A model generated the notes under the pieces. That model was given only the letters and a program-made list of their open reading frames with translations, was not told where the DNA came from and did not search any database. This document shows, one piece after another, positions 1-8,949 of a stretch of DNA of 64,000 bases. Both the position numbers and the translations under genes were made by a program. The stretch comes from CAWCJL01 sp963795775 (GTDB lineage Bacteria; Acidobacteriota; Terriglobia; Terriglobales; Acidobacteriaceae): assembly GCA_963795775.1 (NCBI GenBank), contig CAWCJL010000004.1, positions 186,001 to 250,000 on the forward strand, given 5' to 3'. Position 1 is the stretch's first letter. Every line of letters begins with the position of its first letter.

Positions 1-695
1 TCGTCCCCATGTCGCGCATGCGCTCCATCATTGCGCAACGCATGGTGGACTCCAAGCACACCAATGCGCACGTACACACCGTCTTCAAGGTGGATCTCAC
101 ACGCATTGTGCGCATCCGCGAGAAGGAAAAGTCGAAATACGAACAGCGCAACGGCGTGAAGCTTACTTATATGCCGTTCATCACGCGCGCCGTGGTGGCA
201 ACGCTGCGCAAGATGCCCATCGTCAACGCATCCATCGAAGGCGACGCGATCCGCTATCACAAGAACGTGAATATCGGCATCGCCGTTGCGCTTGAGTGGG
301 GGCTGATCGTTCCGGTCATCAAGCAGGCGGAGGAGAAGAGCTTTCTCGGGATCGCCCGCGCTATTGCGGATCTTGCGGAACGCGCCCGCTCCAAGAAGCT
401 CAAACCGGATGAAGTCGGCTCTGGCACCTTCACCATTACCAATCCAGGAATTTTTGGCGAGCAATTCGGAACGCCCGTCATCAACCAGCCAGAGTCGGCC
501 ATTCTTGGCGTCGGCGGCCTGTTCAAGGAGCCGGTCGTCATCACCGATGAGCATGGAACCGACTCGATCGCCGTGCGCAACATCATCCGCTTGACTCTCG
601 GCTTCGATCATCGCATCATTGACGGCGCAGACGCCGGCAGATTCATGGCCGAGGTAAAGAAGTATCTGGAGAACTGGTCGGAAGATATCGGCTAG
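1..695 (+). CDS. 2-oxoacid dehydrogenase E2 acyltransferase, catalytic domain (5' truncated)
   Basis: This is the C-terminal part of a dihydrolipoamide acyltransferase, the E2 core of a pyruvate, 2-oxoglutarate or branched-chain 2-oxoacid dehydrogenase complex. It moves the acyl group from lipoyl-lysine to CoA. The frame is open to the left edge and reads through PMSRMRSIIAQRM, the usual start of the catalytic domain, so the lipoyl and E1/E3-binding domains lie outside the window. The active-site motif DHRIIDG is present about 30 residues before the end, and the NPGIFG and PVINQPESAILGVG segments are typical of the fold. The substrate class cannot be told from this part alone. A strong hairpin terminator follows. 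The gene converges on purEK. Confidence 0.93.
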   Translation, partial: VPMSRMRSIIAQRMVDSKHTNAHVHTVFKVDLTRIVRIREKEKSKYEQRNGVKLTYMPFITRAVVATLRKMPIVNASIEGDAIRYHKNVNIGIAVALEWGLIVPVIKQAEEKSFLGIARAIADLAERARSKKLKPDEVGSGTFTITNPGIFGEQFGTPVINQPESAILGVGGLFKEPVVITDEHGTDSIAVRNIIRLTLGFDHRIIDGADAGRFMAEVKKYLENWSEDIG

Positions 696-822
696 ACCGG
701 CTCCAATGGGAGTAGGCGAAAATGAACCCCCGCGAGGCTTTTCCGTCAAGAAGAGCCTCACCTCACCCATCTGGGTAATGCATAGCCACAGAAAAACCGG
801 TCTGAACTGGCCCCGGTAAGCA

Positions 823-854
823 CATAAGCAGACCCGCGGGTCTGCTTATGTTTT
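823..854 (+). terminator. Rho-independent terminator, perfect 14-bp palindrome
   Basis: Positions 823-836 and 837-850 are exact reverse complements and are followed by TTTT. It lies 130 bp after the E2 stop and 14 bp beyond the purK stop, so it separates two convergent units. The T-tract exists only on the plus strand, so termination of the E2 transcript is the firmer reading. Confidence 0.75.
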
Positions 855-867
855 GCTCATCCGACAG

Positions 868-2013
868 TTACAGAAGCGCCTGCGCCTCTAGCACCCGCTC
901 GATGGCCTCTTCCGGCGTCTTCCCCACCGCTGATAAATGTCCCATCTTGCGTCCCTTGCGCGCCGAATGCTTCTCATACAAATGGAGTCGCACTCCAGGA
1001 ACCGCCAGCGCACGATCGAATTTGGGCTCACCCGCGAGCCAGATATCACCCAGCAGGTTCGCGATTGCCGCCGGCCGCATCACTTCCACATCGCCCAACG
1101 GCAGATCGCATACCGCGCGTACGTGCTGTTCAAACTGGCTCGTCACACACGCCCGCTCGCTCGCGTGGTAGCTGTTATGCGGCCGAGGTGCGAGCTCGTT
1201 CACAAAAAGCTCACCCGCCGTGGTGAGAAACATTTCCACTGCCAGGATGCCCTCAAGCCGCAGCTCCTGTGCCAAATCACACGCCATCTGCTGCGCCCGT
1301 TGTTCCAGTGCAGCGGGGATGGACGACGGAATCACACTCCACGCCAGTATCTGGTGCTCGTGATGGTTCGTCGCGCTGGGATAGCTCTTCAGCTCGCCCC
1401 TCGGGTTCCGAGCGACCAGCACGGAAATTTCCCGATCCAGCGAAAGCCCCTGCTCCACCACGCAAGGTGCGCCGCCGAGCGCCGCCCAGGTCTCCGCCGC
1501 AACAGCCGCCGTAGCCTGCTGCGCACCCGGCTCAAGCCGCACCTGGCTGCGGCCGTCGTATCCGCCACGCGCGCTTTTCACAAAGCAGTTCGCGCCGAAG
1601 CGCGCGACCGCCCGTTCCATCTCCTCGAGCGACCGCACACTCTCGAACGGACCCAATGCAAACCCGTGATTGCGCAGCCATTCTTTCTGCGTGATCCGAT
1701 CCTGAATGATCCGCAACACGTCGGCACCAGGCCGCACCGGCGCGTATCTCGCAGCCGCCGCCATGCACTCCAGCGAAATCTGCTCAATTTCAAGCGTCAC
1801 CACATCGCAGCCGCGCGCCAGGTCCGCCGCTGCCTTGGCATCGTCCCACCCACCCTCAAAGCAGGCATCCACCACAAATCGCGCAGGGCACGAAGGGTCC
1901 GGATCCATCACCTGCACGCGGTAACCCAGCGAACGCGCCGCCATCGCCGTCATACGCCCCAACTGCCCGCCGCCAAGAATCCCCACTGTAGCGCCCGGCA
2001 GAATCGCGCTCAT
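868..2013 (-). CDS. purK: 5-(carboxyamino)imidazole ribonucleotide synthase PurK
   Basis: PurK uses ATP and bicarbonate to carboxylate AIR to N5-CAIR in purine biosynthesis. The protein (381 aa from this start) begins MSAILPGATVGILGGGQLG, the family's N-terminal nucleotide-binding loop, and continues as an ATP-grasp enzyme with KSARGGYDGRSQ and a C-terminal NELAPRPHNSYH segment. The start at 2013 is preferred over an in-frame one at 2061 because it gives the family N-terminus and forms an ATGA overlap with the purE stop. The PurK/PurE pair is the normal bacterial route, and the overlap implies translational coupling. Confidence 0.96.
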   Translation of the reverse strand: MSAILPGATVGILGGGQLGRMTAMAARSLGYRVQVMDPDPSCPARFVVDACFEGGWDDAKAAADLARGCDVVTLEIEQISLECMAAAARYAPVRPGADVLRIIQDRITQKEWLRNHGFALGPFESVRSLEEMERAVARFGANCFVKSARGGYDGRSQVRLEPGAQQATAAVAAETWAALGGAPCVVEQGLSLDREISVLVARNPRGELKSYPSATNHHEHQILAWSVIPSSIPAALEQRAQQMACDLAQELRLEGILAVEMFLTTAGELFVNELAPRPHNSYHASERACVTSQFEQHVRAVCDLPLGDVEVMRPAAIANLLGDIWLAGEPKFDRALAVPGVRLHLYEKHSARKGRKMGHLSAVGKTPEEAIERVLEAQALL

Positions 2014-2501
2014 TGTGCCACGTCCTGAGCCATTACTTCTTCGGTCCGGCTTGCCCGCCACGATCGCAATCGCTCACGCAGCTCCGCGTCGCTCGTCGCC
2101 AGCATCTCCGCGGCAAACAGGCCCGCATTCGCTGCTCCCGGCTTGCCGATAGCCAACGTTCCCACCGGCACACCTTTGGGCATCTGCACGATCGACAGCA
2201 GTGAATCAATGCCATTCAACATCGTCGCGGGCACCGGAACGCCGAGCACCGGAACCAGCGTCTTCGCCGCGATCATCCCCGGCAAATGCGCTGCACCGCC
2301 AGCCGCCGCAATCACCACGCGCAGTCCGCGTCCTTCTGCCTCTTCGGCATAGCGGAACATCCAGTCGGGCGTGCGGTGCGCCGATACGATTTTGGCCTCG
2401 AACGGAATCTCCAGCTCGCGCAGCACCTCAATGCACGCTTCCATCACGGAATAATCGCTCTTGCTGCCCATCACCACACCGACCATCGGCGCTTGGTTCA
2501 T
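2010..2501 (-). CDS. purE: N5-CAIR mutase PurE (class I)
   Basis: PurE converts N5-CAIR, the product of PurK, to CAIR. The 163-aa length is normal for class I PurE. The signature stretches are all visible: MGSKSDYSVM near the N-terminus, VSAHRTPD with the catalytic histidine, and AGGAAHLPGMIAAKT followed by PVLGVPV. It is the first gene of the purE-purK operon and its stop overlaps the purK start by four bases. Confidence 0.97.
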   Translation of the reverse strand: MNQAPMVGVVMGSKSDYSVMEACIEVLRELEIPFEAKIVSAHRTPDWMFRYAEEAEGRGLRVVIAAAGGAAHLPGMIAAKTLVPVLGVPVPATMLNGIDSLLSIVQMPKGVPVGTLAIGKPGAANAGLFAAEMLATSDAELRERLRSWRASRTEEVMAQDVAQ

Positions 2502-2551
2502 GCGTCAGATTATACGGGGATGACCGCGACCCAAAGCTCACCGTAGCGCCA

Positions 2552-2770
2552 TTACGATCGGCGCAACCACTCCAGCGCCACATGCACAAGCGTAAACAGC
2601 AGGCCGAACGCTCCGGCGAAGCCTTTCACCCGTTGAAGGCTGGCTTCATGTCTTTCCACCCGGTCCTCCAGTGCCGGAAGGCGGCCGGGCTGTCCATCTC
2701 CCAACAAGGACCCCATCTGGTTCTTCAAAACGCACAGGTCCGCCAGCACCTGCGCTTCAAAATCGCTCAT
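2552..2770 (-). CDS. small protein with C-terminal membrane segment, last gene of phage-like cluster
   Basis: A 72-aa protein with a charged, probably coiled-coil N-terminal half (LEDRVERHEASLQRVK) and a hydrophobic C-terminal helix (GAFGLLFTLVHVALEW) ending in RRS. It lies 56 bp downstream of the large tail-like gene on the same strand, at the distal end of the structural cluster. Small coiled-coil/membrane proteins at this position can be holin or spanin-like lysis accessories, but no family is recognised. Function unknown. Confidence 0.6.
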   Translation of the reverse strand: MSDFEAQVLADLCVLKNQMGSLLGDGQPGRLPALEDRVERHEASLQRVKGFAGAFGLLFTLVHVALEWLRRS

Positions 2771-2826
2771 CGCTTCCTCATGTTTCGCTGGACTGCGCAG
2801 CCTGCACCCGCGCCGGCCCCTGTTGG

Positions 2827-5148
2827 TTACATCATCACGTTGACAAAAACCGCGCTCGAATAACGCGAGTAATTCGGCGGACTCGCACCGTCATACATCC
2901 GAACAAAATACTGTTCCATCGGCGACTCTCGAACGATCGTGAAGTTGGGCGCCGGACTGCGCAAGACCAAATCAGCGTCCGCATCCGCGCCGAACTTCCA
3001 ATCGCTGCGCCGCACTTCGAACCCACCACCTGCCGGTGCATTCTGTCCTGCTTGGATCGCGACCTCAGTTGCCGTCACCGCGGCCACTTCGAGTTGCGCC
3101 AGGCTCGGCAACGCGGAAGGACCGGCCAGCGCCGTCGTCGGCAGCCAAACCTCCTTCGGTATCGCATTCGAAAGCTTCAGCGATAACTCCTCCGCCCAGT
3201 CATTGGCAAATTGCACCTTGTACTCCAGCAGTTCCGGAGCGCCGCTGGTGCACACGATCTCCACCGCCCGCACCACCACGCTGGCTTCGAACCCCATCGA
3301 AGCCGCACTCACCGCCAGCACATCGCCCGGCCACACGTCGCCGTTCACCTGCAGATTGATATCCGCATAGCTCCCCTGCCACGCTGCGGCCCGGCTGCTC
3401 GCCACGTCAAGCAAGGCCAGCGCTGCATTCTCGCAGTCCTGTGAGCTGCGAGTGGGCGGCACCGTTACGCTGCACACCAGCCGTGAGGTGCCCGGCATCC
3501 ATGCAGATGACTCCGCGGCAATGCTTGCCGGATTCGCCATGCGCGCGACCGACCTTCCGCTCACTCGGTAATTCACCAACACCTGGGATCCGCTCGCCGG
3601 CACATTTCCCGGAAAGAAGGTAAGCCTTCCTCCGGACGTGACCTTTGCATTTGCACCCTGCGTCGCAACTCCCAACCGCTGCGTGGCCGCTGTGCTTCCA
3701 CCCGGAGCGGTCATAGTCACCCACAGCGCAGGTTCCTGCGTCAGCGACACGCTCCCGACACTGCACATCAGCGCTGGGCTGTTCACCACGACGACGTTGC
3801 AAAATGCAGGCGCACTTGCCACGGCACCGTCATACAGCACCACCGGCTTTTGCAGCAGCCCACCCGTGGTCTCCTGCATTTCCAGCACCAGGTCCAACCC
3901 TCCCGCCAGGAGATCCCCGCCGAAGACGTTAGCTCCCGAATCATCCACGGTGTAATAGCTCGCCAGCATGCGCTGCTGGTCTCGGCAATGTGTCCGCACA
4001 CGCAGCGTGTACTGGTGCCCTGGAATCATTGACACCCCACCGCCGATATCGGCGCCCATCAGAGTCGCACTCAGCAGCATCGCCCCGCCGCTCTGCTGTA
4101 CGTGGAATCCAGCACACAGGTTCTGCTGCATGGGCGCGCCGTGGTAGAAGCATCCGATGTACCCGCTGCTGCCCGCCTTCACCTCTACCCCGGTTAACTC
4201 CAGCAGCAGCACTCCGCCCAACTCCACCGCATCCACGCTGGAGACAGTTGTCTGCCCATCCCCGCCTGCTCCTCCGTTGACGGTCAGGCCTTGGGCCGTG
4301 ACGGAAACAAAGGCACCGGGATCCATCACCTTCCATAGCTGCGGATTCGCTGCCGCTCCGGCAAACTGATCCTGCAGCAGAATTCTCCGTCCACCTCGCA
4401 CCGCAAATGGCCGCTCCCAAAGGTTGAACTCAGCCGTTACACCATCACCTTGAAATATCTCGGCCACGTAAGCCTGTGGCTCTTCCTCGCCGCACACTGT
4501 CACGTCGTTCACCAGCATCTTGCTCCGGCTCGCAGTCAGCGCTGCAACATTCAGCGTTCCCGCGGATTCATCCAGAACATGCACCGTCGTGCCGATCTTC
4601 ACTAAGCTCACACTTCCGTTCACGACGCGGTACGAAGCGCGTGCCATGGTTGCGAGCCTCGCCGCATTGACGGACCAGCTCTGCGCCGCATCCACTTCAA
4701 ATCCGCTTACCGCCCCCACTCCGCTCGCTGCCGCTACTGCCACTTGCGGAGTGCCCGTGCGCGACGTCATCAGCGCCATCAAGTCCGAGGCATCCTGGGA
4801 ACCCGCTCCGCCGGCCACCACCATCGGTTGCCGGTCCAGCAGAACATCGTCGCTCACTGCGGACATCTTCGTCAGGAAGACCGGCCCACCCTGGCCTGCT
4901 CCGGCCGGCACCAGCTCCGGCTCGTTCGCAACGTAGCCCGTGAACAACACCACTCCGTTGTCCGCCTGCAGCATCACTCTCGCGTTCCGCCGCACTTCGC
5001 GGAACTGAACTCCATCCACGCAGAGCAGCGCCGCGCATAAGGAAGGCGCATTGAGCTTGCGTTCTACTTTGATCGGCTGCTCGCCCACGAGAGCAGGAGT
5101 GAAGTCCACCGCACCCTGTCCGTCTCCGTTATCAATGGCAATCTTCAA
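2827..5148 (-). CDS. phage-like tail/baseplate protein
   Basis: A 773-aa protein with a TTG start preceded by the strong Shine-Dalgarno GAGGAGG. The N-terminal ~250 residues resemble tail hub or baseplate proteins in layout (VKVERKLNAPSL, VVLFTGYV, SWSVNAARLATMARASYRV). The middle region, from LLQDQFAGAAANPQLW, looks like a concanavalin-like beta-sandwich. The C-terminal region (EVAIQAGQNAPAGGGFEVR) resembles a fibronectin-type tail domain. Its place after the tail-tube-like gene and its size fit a host-contact baseplate component. The family is inferred from context and domain feel, not from a signature motif. Confidence 0.6.
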   Translation of the reverse strand: MKIAIDNGDGQGAVDFTPALVGEQPIKVERKLNAPSLCAALLCVDGVQFREVRRNARVMLQADNGVVLFTGYVANEPELVPAGAGQGGPVFLTKMSAVSDDVLLDRQPMVVAGGAGSQDASDLMALMTSRTGTPQVAVAAASGVGAVSGFEVDAAQSWSVNAARLATMARASYRVVNGSVSLVKIGTTVHVLDESAGTLNVAALTASRSKMLVNDVTVCGEEEPQAYVAEIFQGDGVTAEFNLWERPFAVRGGRRILLQDQFAGAAANPQLWKVMDPGAFVSVTAQGLTVNGGAGGDGQTTVSSVDAVELGGVLLLELTGVEVKAGSSGYIGCFYHGAPMQQNLCAGFHVQQSGGAMLLSATLMGADIGGGVSMIPGHQYTLRVRTHCRDQQRMLASYYTVDDSGANVFGGDLLAGGLDLVLEMQETTGGLLQKPVVLYDGAVASAPAFCNVVVVNSPALMCSVGSVSLTQEPALWVTMTAPGGSTAATQRLGVATQGANAKVTSGGRLTFFPGNVPASGSQVLVNYRVSGRSVARMANPASIAAESSAWMPGTSRLVCSVTVPPTRSSQDCENAALALLDVASSRAAAWQGSYADINLQVNGDVWPGDVLAVSAASMGFEASVVVRAVEIVCTSGAPELLEYKVQFANDWAEELSLKLSNAIPKEVWLPTTALAGPSALPSLAQLEVAAVTATEVAIQAGQNAPAGGGFEVRRSDWKFGADADADLVLRSPAPNFTIVRESPMEQYFVRMYDGASPPNYSRYSSAVFVNVMM

Positions 5149-5203
5149 TCCGCCTCCTCAAACCTTGCGCACGTATCTCTCGCGCGCCGTCCTATTCTGC
5201 GCA

Positions 5204-6202
5204 TCACGCCAGAATGGCCGCGTTTGCCCCCGGCACATACGTGCGAAAGCTGAACACGCGCTCGCCGTCGTTGCTGTCCACCACCGGTAATGCCCGGAAG
5301 CTCGCATCGAGCAACAGTTCGGAGATCGGGTGCGCCAGCACGCTCGCACTCTCGCCGGCGCTCGCCATCCACTGCAAGCGTGGATAGTGAAAGAACACGC
5401 GATCCCCCTGCTCCCCAATAGCCACAAACAACGCAGACCACTCCTGGAAGAACGTGCCACCCTCGCGGTCCACAAAGCCCGAAATACGCTGCGCCCGCAT
5501 GCCCGCGCCGGGTGCTCCTGCCAGCAGTGGCGACGCAAGCTGCAGCCCGTTGCTCGTCACCGCGCGCACCCGTGCCACATTGAATGTCACCCGCCTCACG
5601 TAGTCGGCATCGTTCTGCACGCTGGCGCTGCTCTTCAGGAACGCGGCACTTACCCCGGACCCGACAAAGCCCACCTGCCCGGTGTAATCCACGTCCACCG
5701 CGACCATGTCTCCTACGCTGAACCCGGTCGTGTCTGCGGCATTCAGTTGCAGGAAATCGGCTGCCGATCCGCCAGCCGCCGCAACACTCACGGCAGCCGC
5801 CGCCTTGCTTCCTGAGCCGTTCGCCGCACTCTCCACCAGCGCAGATCCCGCGAGCACGTTCATATGCTGCGATCCACCCGAGAGAGCCATTGTCAGCTTG
5901 GTCCACTGCTCAAATTGAAAACTGACCGAAGCCCCGGTCACAGTGCGCGTTTGCATCTGCACGCCACCCGGAACCCCCGTCAATACCGCCTGCACCTTTG
6001 TATCCGGCCTCCGTACAAATCCCCGGATCCACCCCAGGTCGAGCCACGGCGTCGGCGGTGCATCCGGCGTGAACCCGGCACTCCGCGCAGGATCGAAAAT
6101 CGTCGGGCTCTCTGTCGTTCGCGCCACCGGGGCGAAGTAGGCCCGTATGCGCCGCGTTGCCGGCGCGGTCGCATTGCTGTACGTCATCGTCGGTGTGCTC
6201 AC
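5204..6202 (-). CDS. phage-like structural protein, probably tail
   Basis: A 332-aa protein starting with GTG in a GTGA overlap with the stop of the upstream gene, so the two are translationally coupled. It is rich in beta-strand patterns (VTGASVSFQFEQW, VAVDVDYTGQVGFV) and alternates with small-residue segments, as in tail tube or tail terminator proteins. No enzymatic motif is visible. Its position between the connector genes and the baseplate-like gene supports a tail role. The exact structural role is not established. Confidence 0.55.
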   Translation of the reverse strand: MSTPTMTYSNATAPATRRIRAYFAPVARTTESPTIFDPARSAGFTPDAPPTPWLDLGWIRGFVRRPDTKVQAVLTGVPGGVQMQTRTVTGASVSFQFEQWTKLTMALSGGSQHMNVLAGSALVESAANGSGSKAAAAVSVAAAGGSAADFLQLNAADTTGFSVGDMVAVDVDYTGQVGFVGSGVSAAFLKSSASVQNDADYVRRVTFNVARVRAVTSNGLQLASPLLAGAPGAGMRAQRISGFVDREGGTFFQEWSALFVAIGEQGDRVFFHYPRLQWMASAGESASVLAHPISELLLDASFRALPVVDSNDGERVFSFRTYVPGANAAILA

Positions 6203-6687
6203 GCCTCGCCCGCCTCTTCATAGCTGAATACGGTGACCTTCACCGTCCTGCTCATACGATCCCGCAGTGCTACCGCCTCACCGAACTCCGGAGCCGTCCA
6301 GAAAACGTTGGTGGTCATCGCCACGGCCGGAGTCTGCGCGTAATTGAATTTCTGCGTGCTGGTCGGCTGCAGCATCGCCGCAATCTCCGCATCCATCGCA
6401 GCCAGCGCCCTCCCGCGGTCCATGCCGCCGAACGTCACGGTTCCCTCCGTTGCATAAGCGATCTCGCACACCTGCTGTGCCAGAGGCATCGCACGTTCCC
6501 CATCCACCGCCAGGCCGCTCCAGCGCAGCACAAACACATCCGCCGGCGGATGTGCAGTTACGCTCTCATTTGCTTCGATCAGAATGCCTGGGCGCCGCAC
6601 ACCCCGCAGCAGCATCGTCCGGTTCGGATTCAGCGCACTCAGCCGGTTGCGTAACGCAATGTAAAACGTATCTCTCGCGTTCTCCAT
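6199..6687 (-). CDS. phage-like neck/tail-completion protein
   Basis: A 162-aa protein beginning MENARDTFYIALRNRL. An in-frame upstream start at 6747 would overlap the preceding gene heavily and adds an unlikely Arg/Gly-rich leader, so 6687 is chosen. It contains LRWSGLAVDGERAMPLAQQV and ends EEAGEA. It sits between connector-like and tail-like genes with short gaps and overlaps, the arrangement of tail-completion proteins in siphophages. Family not recognised. Confidence 0.55.
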   Translation of the reverse strand: MENARDTFYIALRNRLSALNPNRTMLLRGVRRPGILIEANESVTAHPPADVFVLRWSGLAVDGERAMPLAQQVCEIAYATEGTVTFGGMDRGRALAAMDAEIAAMLQPTSTQKFNYAQTPAVAMTTNVFWTAPEFGEAVALRDRMSRTVKVTVFSYEEAGEA

Positions 6688-6698
6688 GCCACTCTCCC

Positions 6699-7136
6699 TT
6701 ACGCGTCCTGCAGCACCGCTTCGCGCAGCAGAATCCGGTACACGCACGCACTCCCCATCACGGCAGTGAAAGACGTCCCTTCAATCAGGAACATCGTCCC
6801 CGCGACGACCACTCCCGTCGCCATCGCAAACAACACGTCCGCGGAATCCAGGTCCAGCGCGCTCACCTGTGCCGCCACCGAGGAAGCGGATAGCAGCAGC
6901 TCATACTTGGCCGGCTCACCCTCCGCCATCGCTACCCGTGTTCTGCGAAAAACCGCCGGCCCCAGCGGCAGGTCCTCAAAGGCTGGCGCCGCCAGGCCAA
7001 GCTGCTCCGCGTCCACACCGGTCGCCCCGTTCGCCGGCAATCGCATCCATACCTCTGTGCCCCCCACAGTCCGCAACAGCGTATCCGCCGCTCGCAGCGG
7101 GCCATGGTTCGATGGCCTCACACTCAAGTCGCTCAT
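6699..7136 (-). CDS. phage-like small structural protein
   Basis: A 145-aa protein starting MSDLSVRPSNHGPLRAADTL, two bases after the previous stop. Much of it is small-residue and beta-rich (TVGGTEVWMRLPANGATG; VAGTMFLIEGTSFTAV), suggesting a compact barrel such as a head-closure or neck protein. An ORF extending upstream to 7445 in this frame is a shadow of the connector gene. The role is inferred only from position in the head-tail part of the cluster. Confidence 0.5.
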   Translation of the reverse strand: MSDLSVRPSNHGPLRAADTLLRTVGGTEVWMRLPANGATGVDAEQLGLAAPAFEDLPLGPAVFRRTRVAMAEGEPAKYELLLSASSVAAQVSALDLDSADVLFAMATGVVVAGTMFLIEGTSFTAVMGSACVYRILLREAVLQDA

Positions 7137-7138
7137 CT

Positions 7139-7777
7139 CTACCCCAGTCGGTTTGCTACATACGGCCGCAGCAGTGCCTGTACCTGCTTGTCCATGAGCG
7201 AATCGGAAAAATACTGCACCTGCATCATGTCCAACCGGCTCGACTTCACATTCATTCCCGGCGTCGCCTGTGCATTCTTCACCACCTGCGCACACGCCAC
7301 CTTCACGGCTACAGGAATATCCGTCAGCCCCGCTGTATAGGTCACGTTCAGTTCGGTAAATGGAATTCCGAACAGGTTCCATGGCAATGTCAACTCGCCG
7401 GTATCGGGCACAACGTCCACGGTGGCCACATCCACCGCTACCCACGTCCCCGGAAGCGAAAACGCGTACGCCGCTTCCACCAATCCGCCGAAGCTGCCAT
7501 CGGAAATGCCCAGCTCACCCCGTCGCGGACGTGCATATCTTCCTTCCACGCTCACCAGCGGCGTCGTCACGGGTGCTACCGCGGCCAGCGGCAGATAACT
7601 CAGCCGCACGCTCGGGCTGCCTCCCACCACGCGCAAGCGCTCCGTGTACTGCGCAGATCCCAGGCTGCTCCTGCGGCAATGGGCATCGATCATTGCCGAT
7701 GCGGTTACGATCCAGTCGTCCGTGGTATCCGGCGCCAGGCCGAAACCCGTGTACTCCACAGGTTGCAAATAGACCAT
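7139..7777 (-). CDS. head-tail connector/adaptor-like protein
   Basis: A 212-aa protein immediately downstream of the capsid gene. The helical N-terminal segment (DDWIVTASAMIDAHCRR), the central beta-rich part and the C-terminal helices (VAVKVACAQVVKNAQATPG; DKQVQALLRPYVANRLG) are laid out as in gp6-like connector proteins that bind below the portal. A Rho-independent hairpin separates it from the capsid gene, so it may need its own promoter or rely on read-through. Family assignment is tentative. Confidence 0.55.
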   Translation of the reverse strand: MVYLQPVEYTGFGLAPDTTDDWIVTASAMIDAHCRRSSLGSAQYTERLRVVGGSPSVRLSYLPLAAVAPVTTPLVSVEGRYARPRRGELGISDGSFGGLVEAAYAFSLPGTWVAVDVATVDVVPDTGELTLPWNLFGIPFTELNVTYTAGLTDIPVAVKVACAQVVKNAQATPGMNVKSSRLDMMQVQYFSDSLMDKQVQALLRPYVANRLG

Positions 7778-7816
7778 CGTCTCTTGTCCTTCCGTCCCGC
7801 CGTCTCCGCTTCACAT

Positions 7817-7856
7817 CGCACAAAAGCAAAGGACCGGCCCCTTTCGGAACCGGTCC
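7817..7856 (-). terminator. Rho-independent terminator after major capsid gene
   Basis: On the minus strand a stem GGACCGG...CCGGTCC (7850-7856 with 7831-7837), with extra inner pairing around a GAAA loop, is followed by TTTGCTTTTG. It lies 24 bp past the capsid stop. Confidence 0.75.
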
Positions 7857-7879
7857 CGCCCCGGCAAGACTAAGCCTTG

Positions 7880-8848
7880 CTACCGCTGCACGGTCACCTG
7901 CGTGTGCGCGTAATTGGCACCCTTCACCACCACACCGCCGAACTTCACCACCACATACTGCGATGCCAGCGAGTTGGGACGGCCCAGTTGGAAGATCCTC
8001 GGCTGTGCATCGCTCAGCCAGTGGTATTCGATCAGGTCCTCCGTGACGATGTAGGCCGGAAGGGACGCGCTGCCGGAACCCGGCGTGCCGGTGTAGCTCA
8101 GCGCCCATTCGGGAATCAGCGGGAGTTCGCCGGCTTGGGTCGAGAGCGTCTTCACCGTGAAGCCGCCCGCCACTTCGCGCGAGTTCAGCACCACGTTGAA
8201 CTCGCTCTTCATCTCGCGATCAATCAGGTCCAGCAGCACCGGGTTGGCATAGATCGCCGTCGGCCGAACCGCGTATCCGCTGTTCGAAACCATCTGCGCA
8301 ATCGTCGACTTCAGTCCGTCCACGATGCTGTCACCGTTCGCGATCGTCACCGCGTTGCCGCCATTTGCAATCTGCGCAGCCACGCCGTAGTACTGGGTGG
8401 TGGTCGGCGAACTCAAGGAAGTGTCTGTTCCGTTCCACAGGGCAACATCGTGCGAGTGCAGCACGCCTTCCACCGTGTCCACCAGATCCTTGGCCTGCAG
8501 ATAAGCAAACTGCTTCTGCTGTGCGCCAAGTTCCAGGTCGAACAGGTTGTAGTTCATCTGCGCCACGAGTGCCTTCAGCGGCACACTACGCTCCACCCGC
8601 GTCGGTGTGACCACGGCCGGCGCGATATTGCGCGGATCGACGAACCCTGCGGCTCCCGGTGTGGGAATCGCCGTCTGCTCGAAGTAGCGCGAAGGGTGAC
8701 CGGTGGCCGGCACCTGCTTGATACGCTGCCCGAAAATGCCGCGGCGACGCACCAGGTCAAGAATCTCGCTCTGGTAAAACGGAACTTCTACAGCACCGGG
8801 CCCAATGTAGTCGGCAGCGGAATGGATATCGAGAAACTGTGCGGTCAT
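7880..8848 (-). CDS. major capsid protein (HK97-like)
   Basis: A 322-aa protein starting MTAQFLDIHSAADYIGPG. Its order after protease and scaffold genes and before connector genes, its length, and internal segments such as RRGIFGQRIKQVPATGHPS, ALVAQMNYNLFDLELG and PTAIYANPVLLDLIDREMK match capsid proteins of the HK97 fold. The start at 8848 has GAAGA upstream and excludes an improbable basic leader from 8893. Hairpin terminators bracket the gene on both sides, which would give a separate, strongly expressed capsid message. Confidence 0.75.
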   Translation of the reverse strand: MTAQFLDIHSAADYIGPGAVEVPFYQSEILDLVRRRGIFGQRIKQVPATGHPSRYFEQTAIPTPGAAGFVDPRNIAPAVVTPTRVERSVPLKALVAQMNYNLFDLELGAQQKQFAYLQAKDLVDTVEGVLHSHDVALWNGTDTSLSSPTTTQYYGVAAQIANGGNAVTIANGDSIVDGLKSTIAQMVSNSGYAVRPTAIYANPVLLDLIDREMKSEFNVVLNSREVAGGFTVKTLSTQAGELPLIPEWALSYTGTPGSGSASLPAYIVTEDLIEYHWLSDAQPRIFQLGRPNSLASQYVVVKFGGVVVKGANYAHTQVTVQR

Positions 8849-8889
8849 GTGTCTTCTTTCTGCTCGGTCCGAGCATGTTGTTCCTGCAA

Positions 8890-8923
8890 ACAAAAGCGGG
8901 CGGGAGACAATCTCCGCGCCCGC
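8890..8923 (-). terminator. Rho-independent terminator before major capsid gene
   Basis: On the minus strand GCGGGCG and CGGAG pair with CTCC and CGCCCGC around an ATTGT loop and are followed by TTTTGTTTG. It sits between the scaffold-like gene and the capsid start. Confidence 0.7.
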
Positions 8924-8949
8924 ACCGACAAACCTTCAGCAAACTTCGG

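Noticed and set aside
937..2028. 363-codon plus-strand ORF opposite purK
   Set aside because: It is a shadow in GC-rich DNA: His/Arg-rich composition and no motif, while the minus strand has a complete PurK.
6699..7445. 248-codon version of the small structural gene
   Set aside because: The upstream 100 codons are a shadow of the connector gene in another frame; MSDLSV at 7136 is the natural start.
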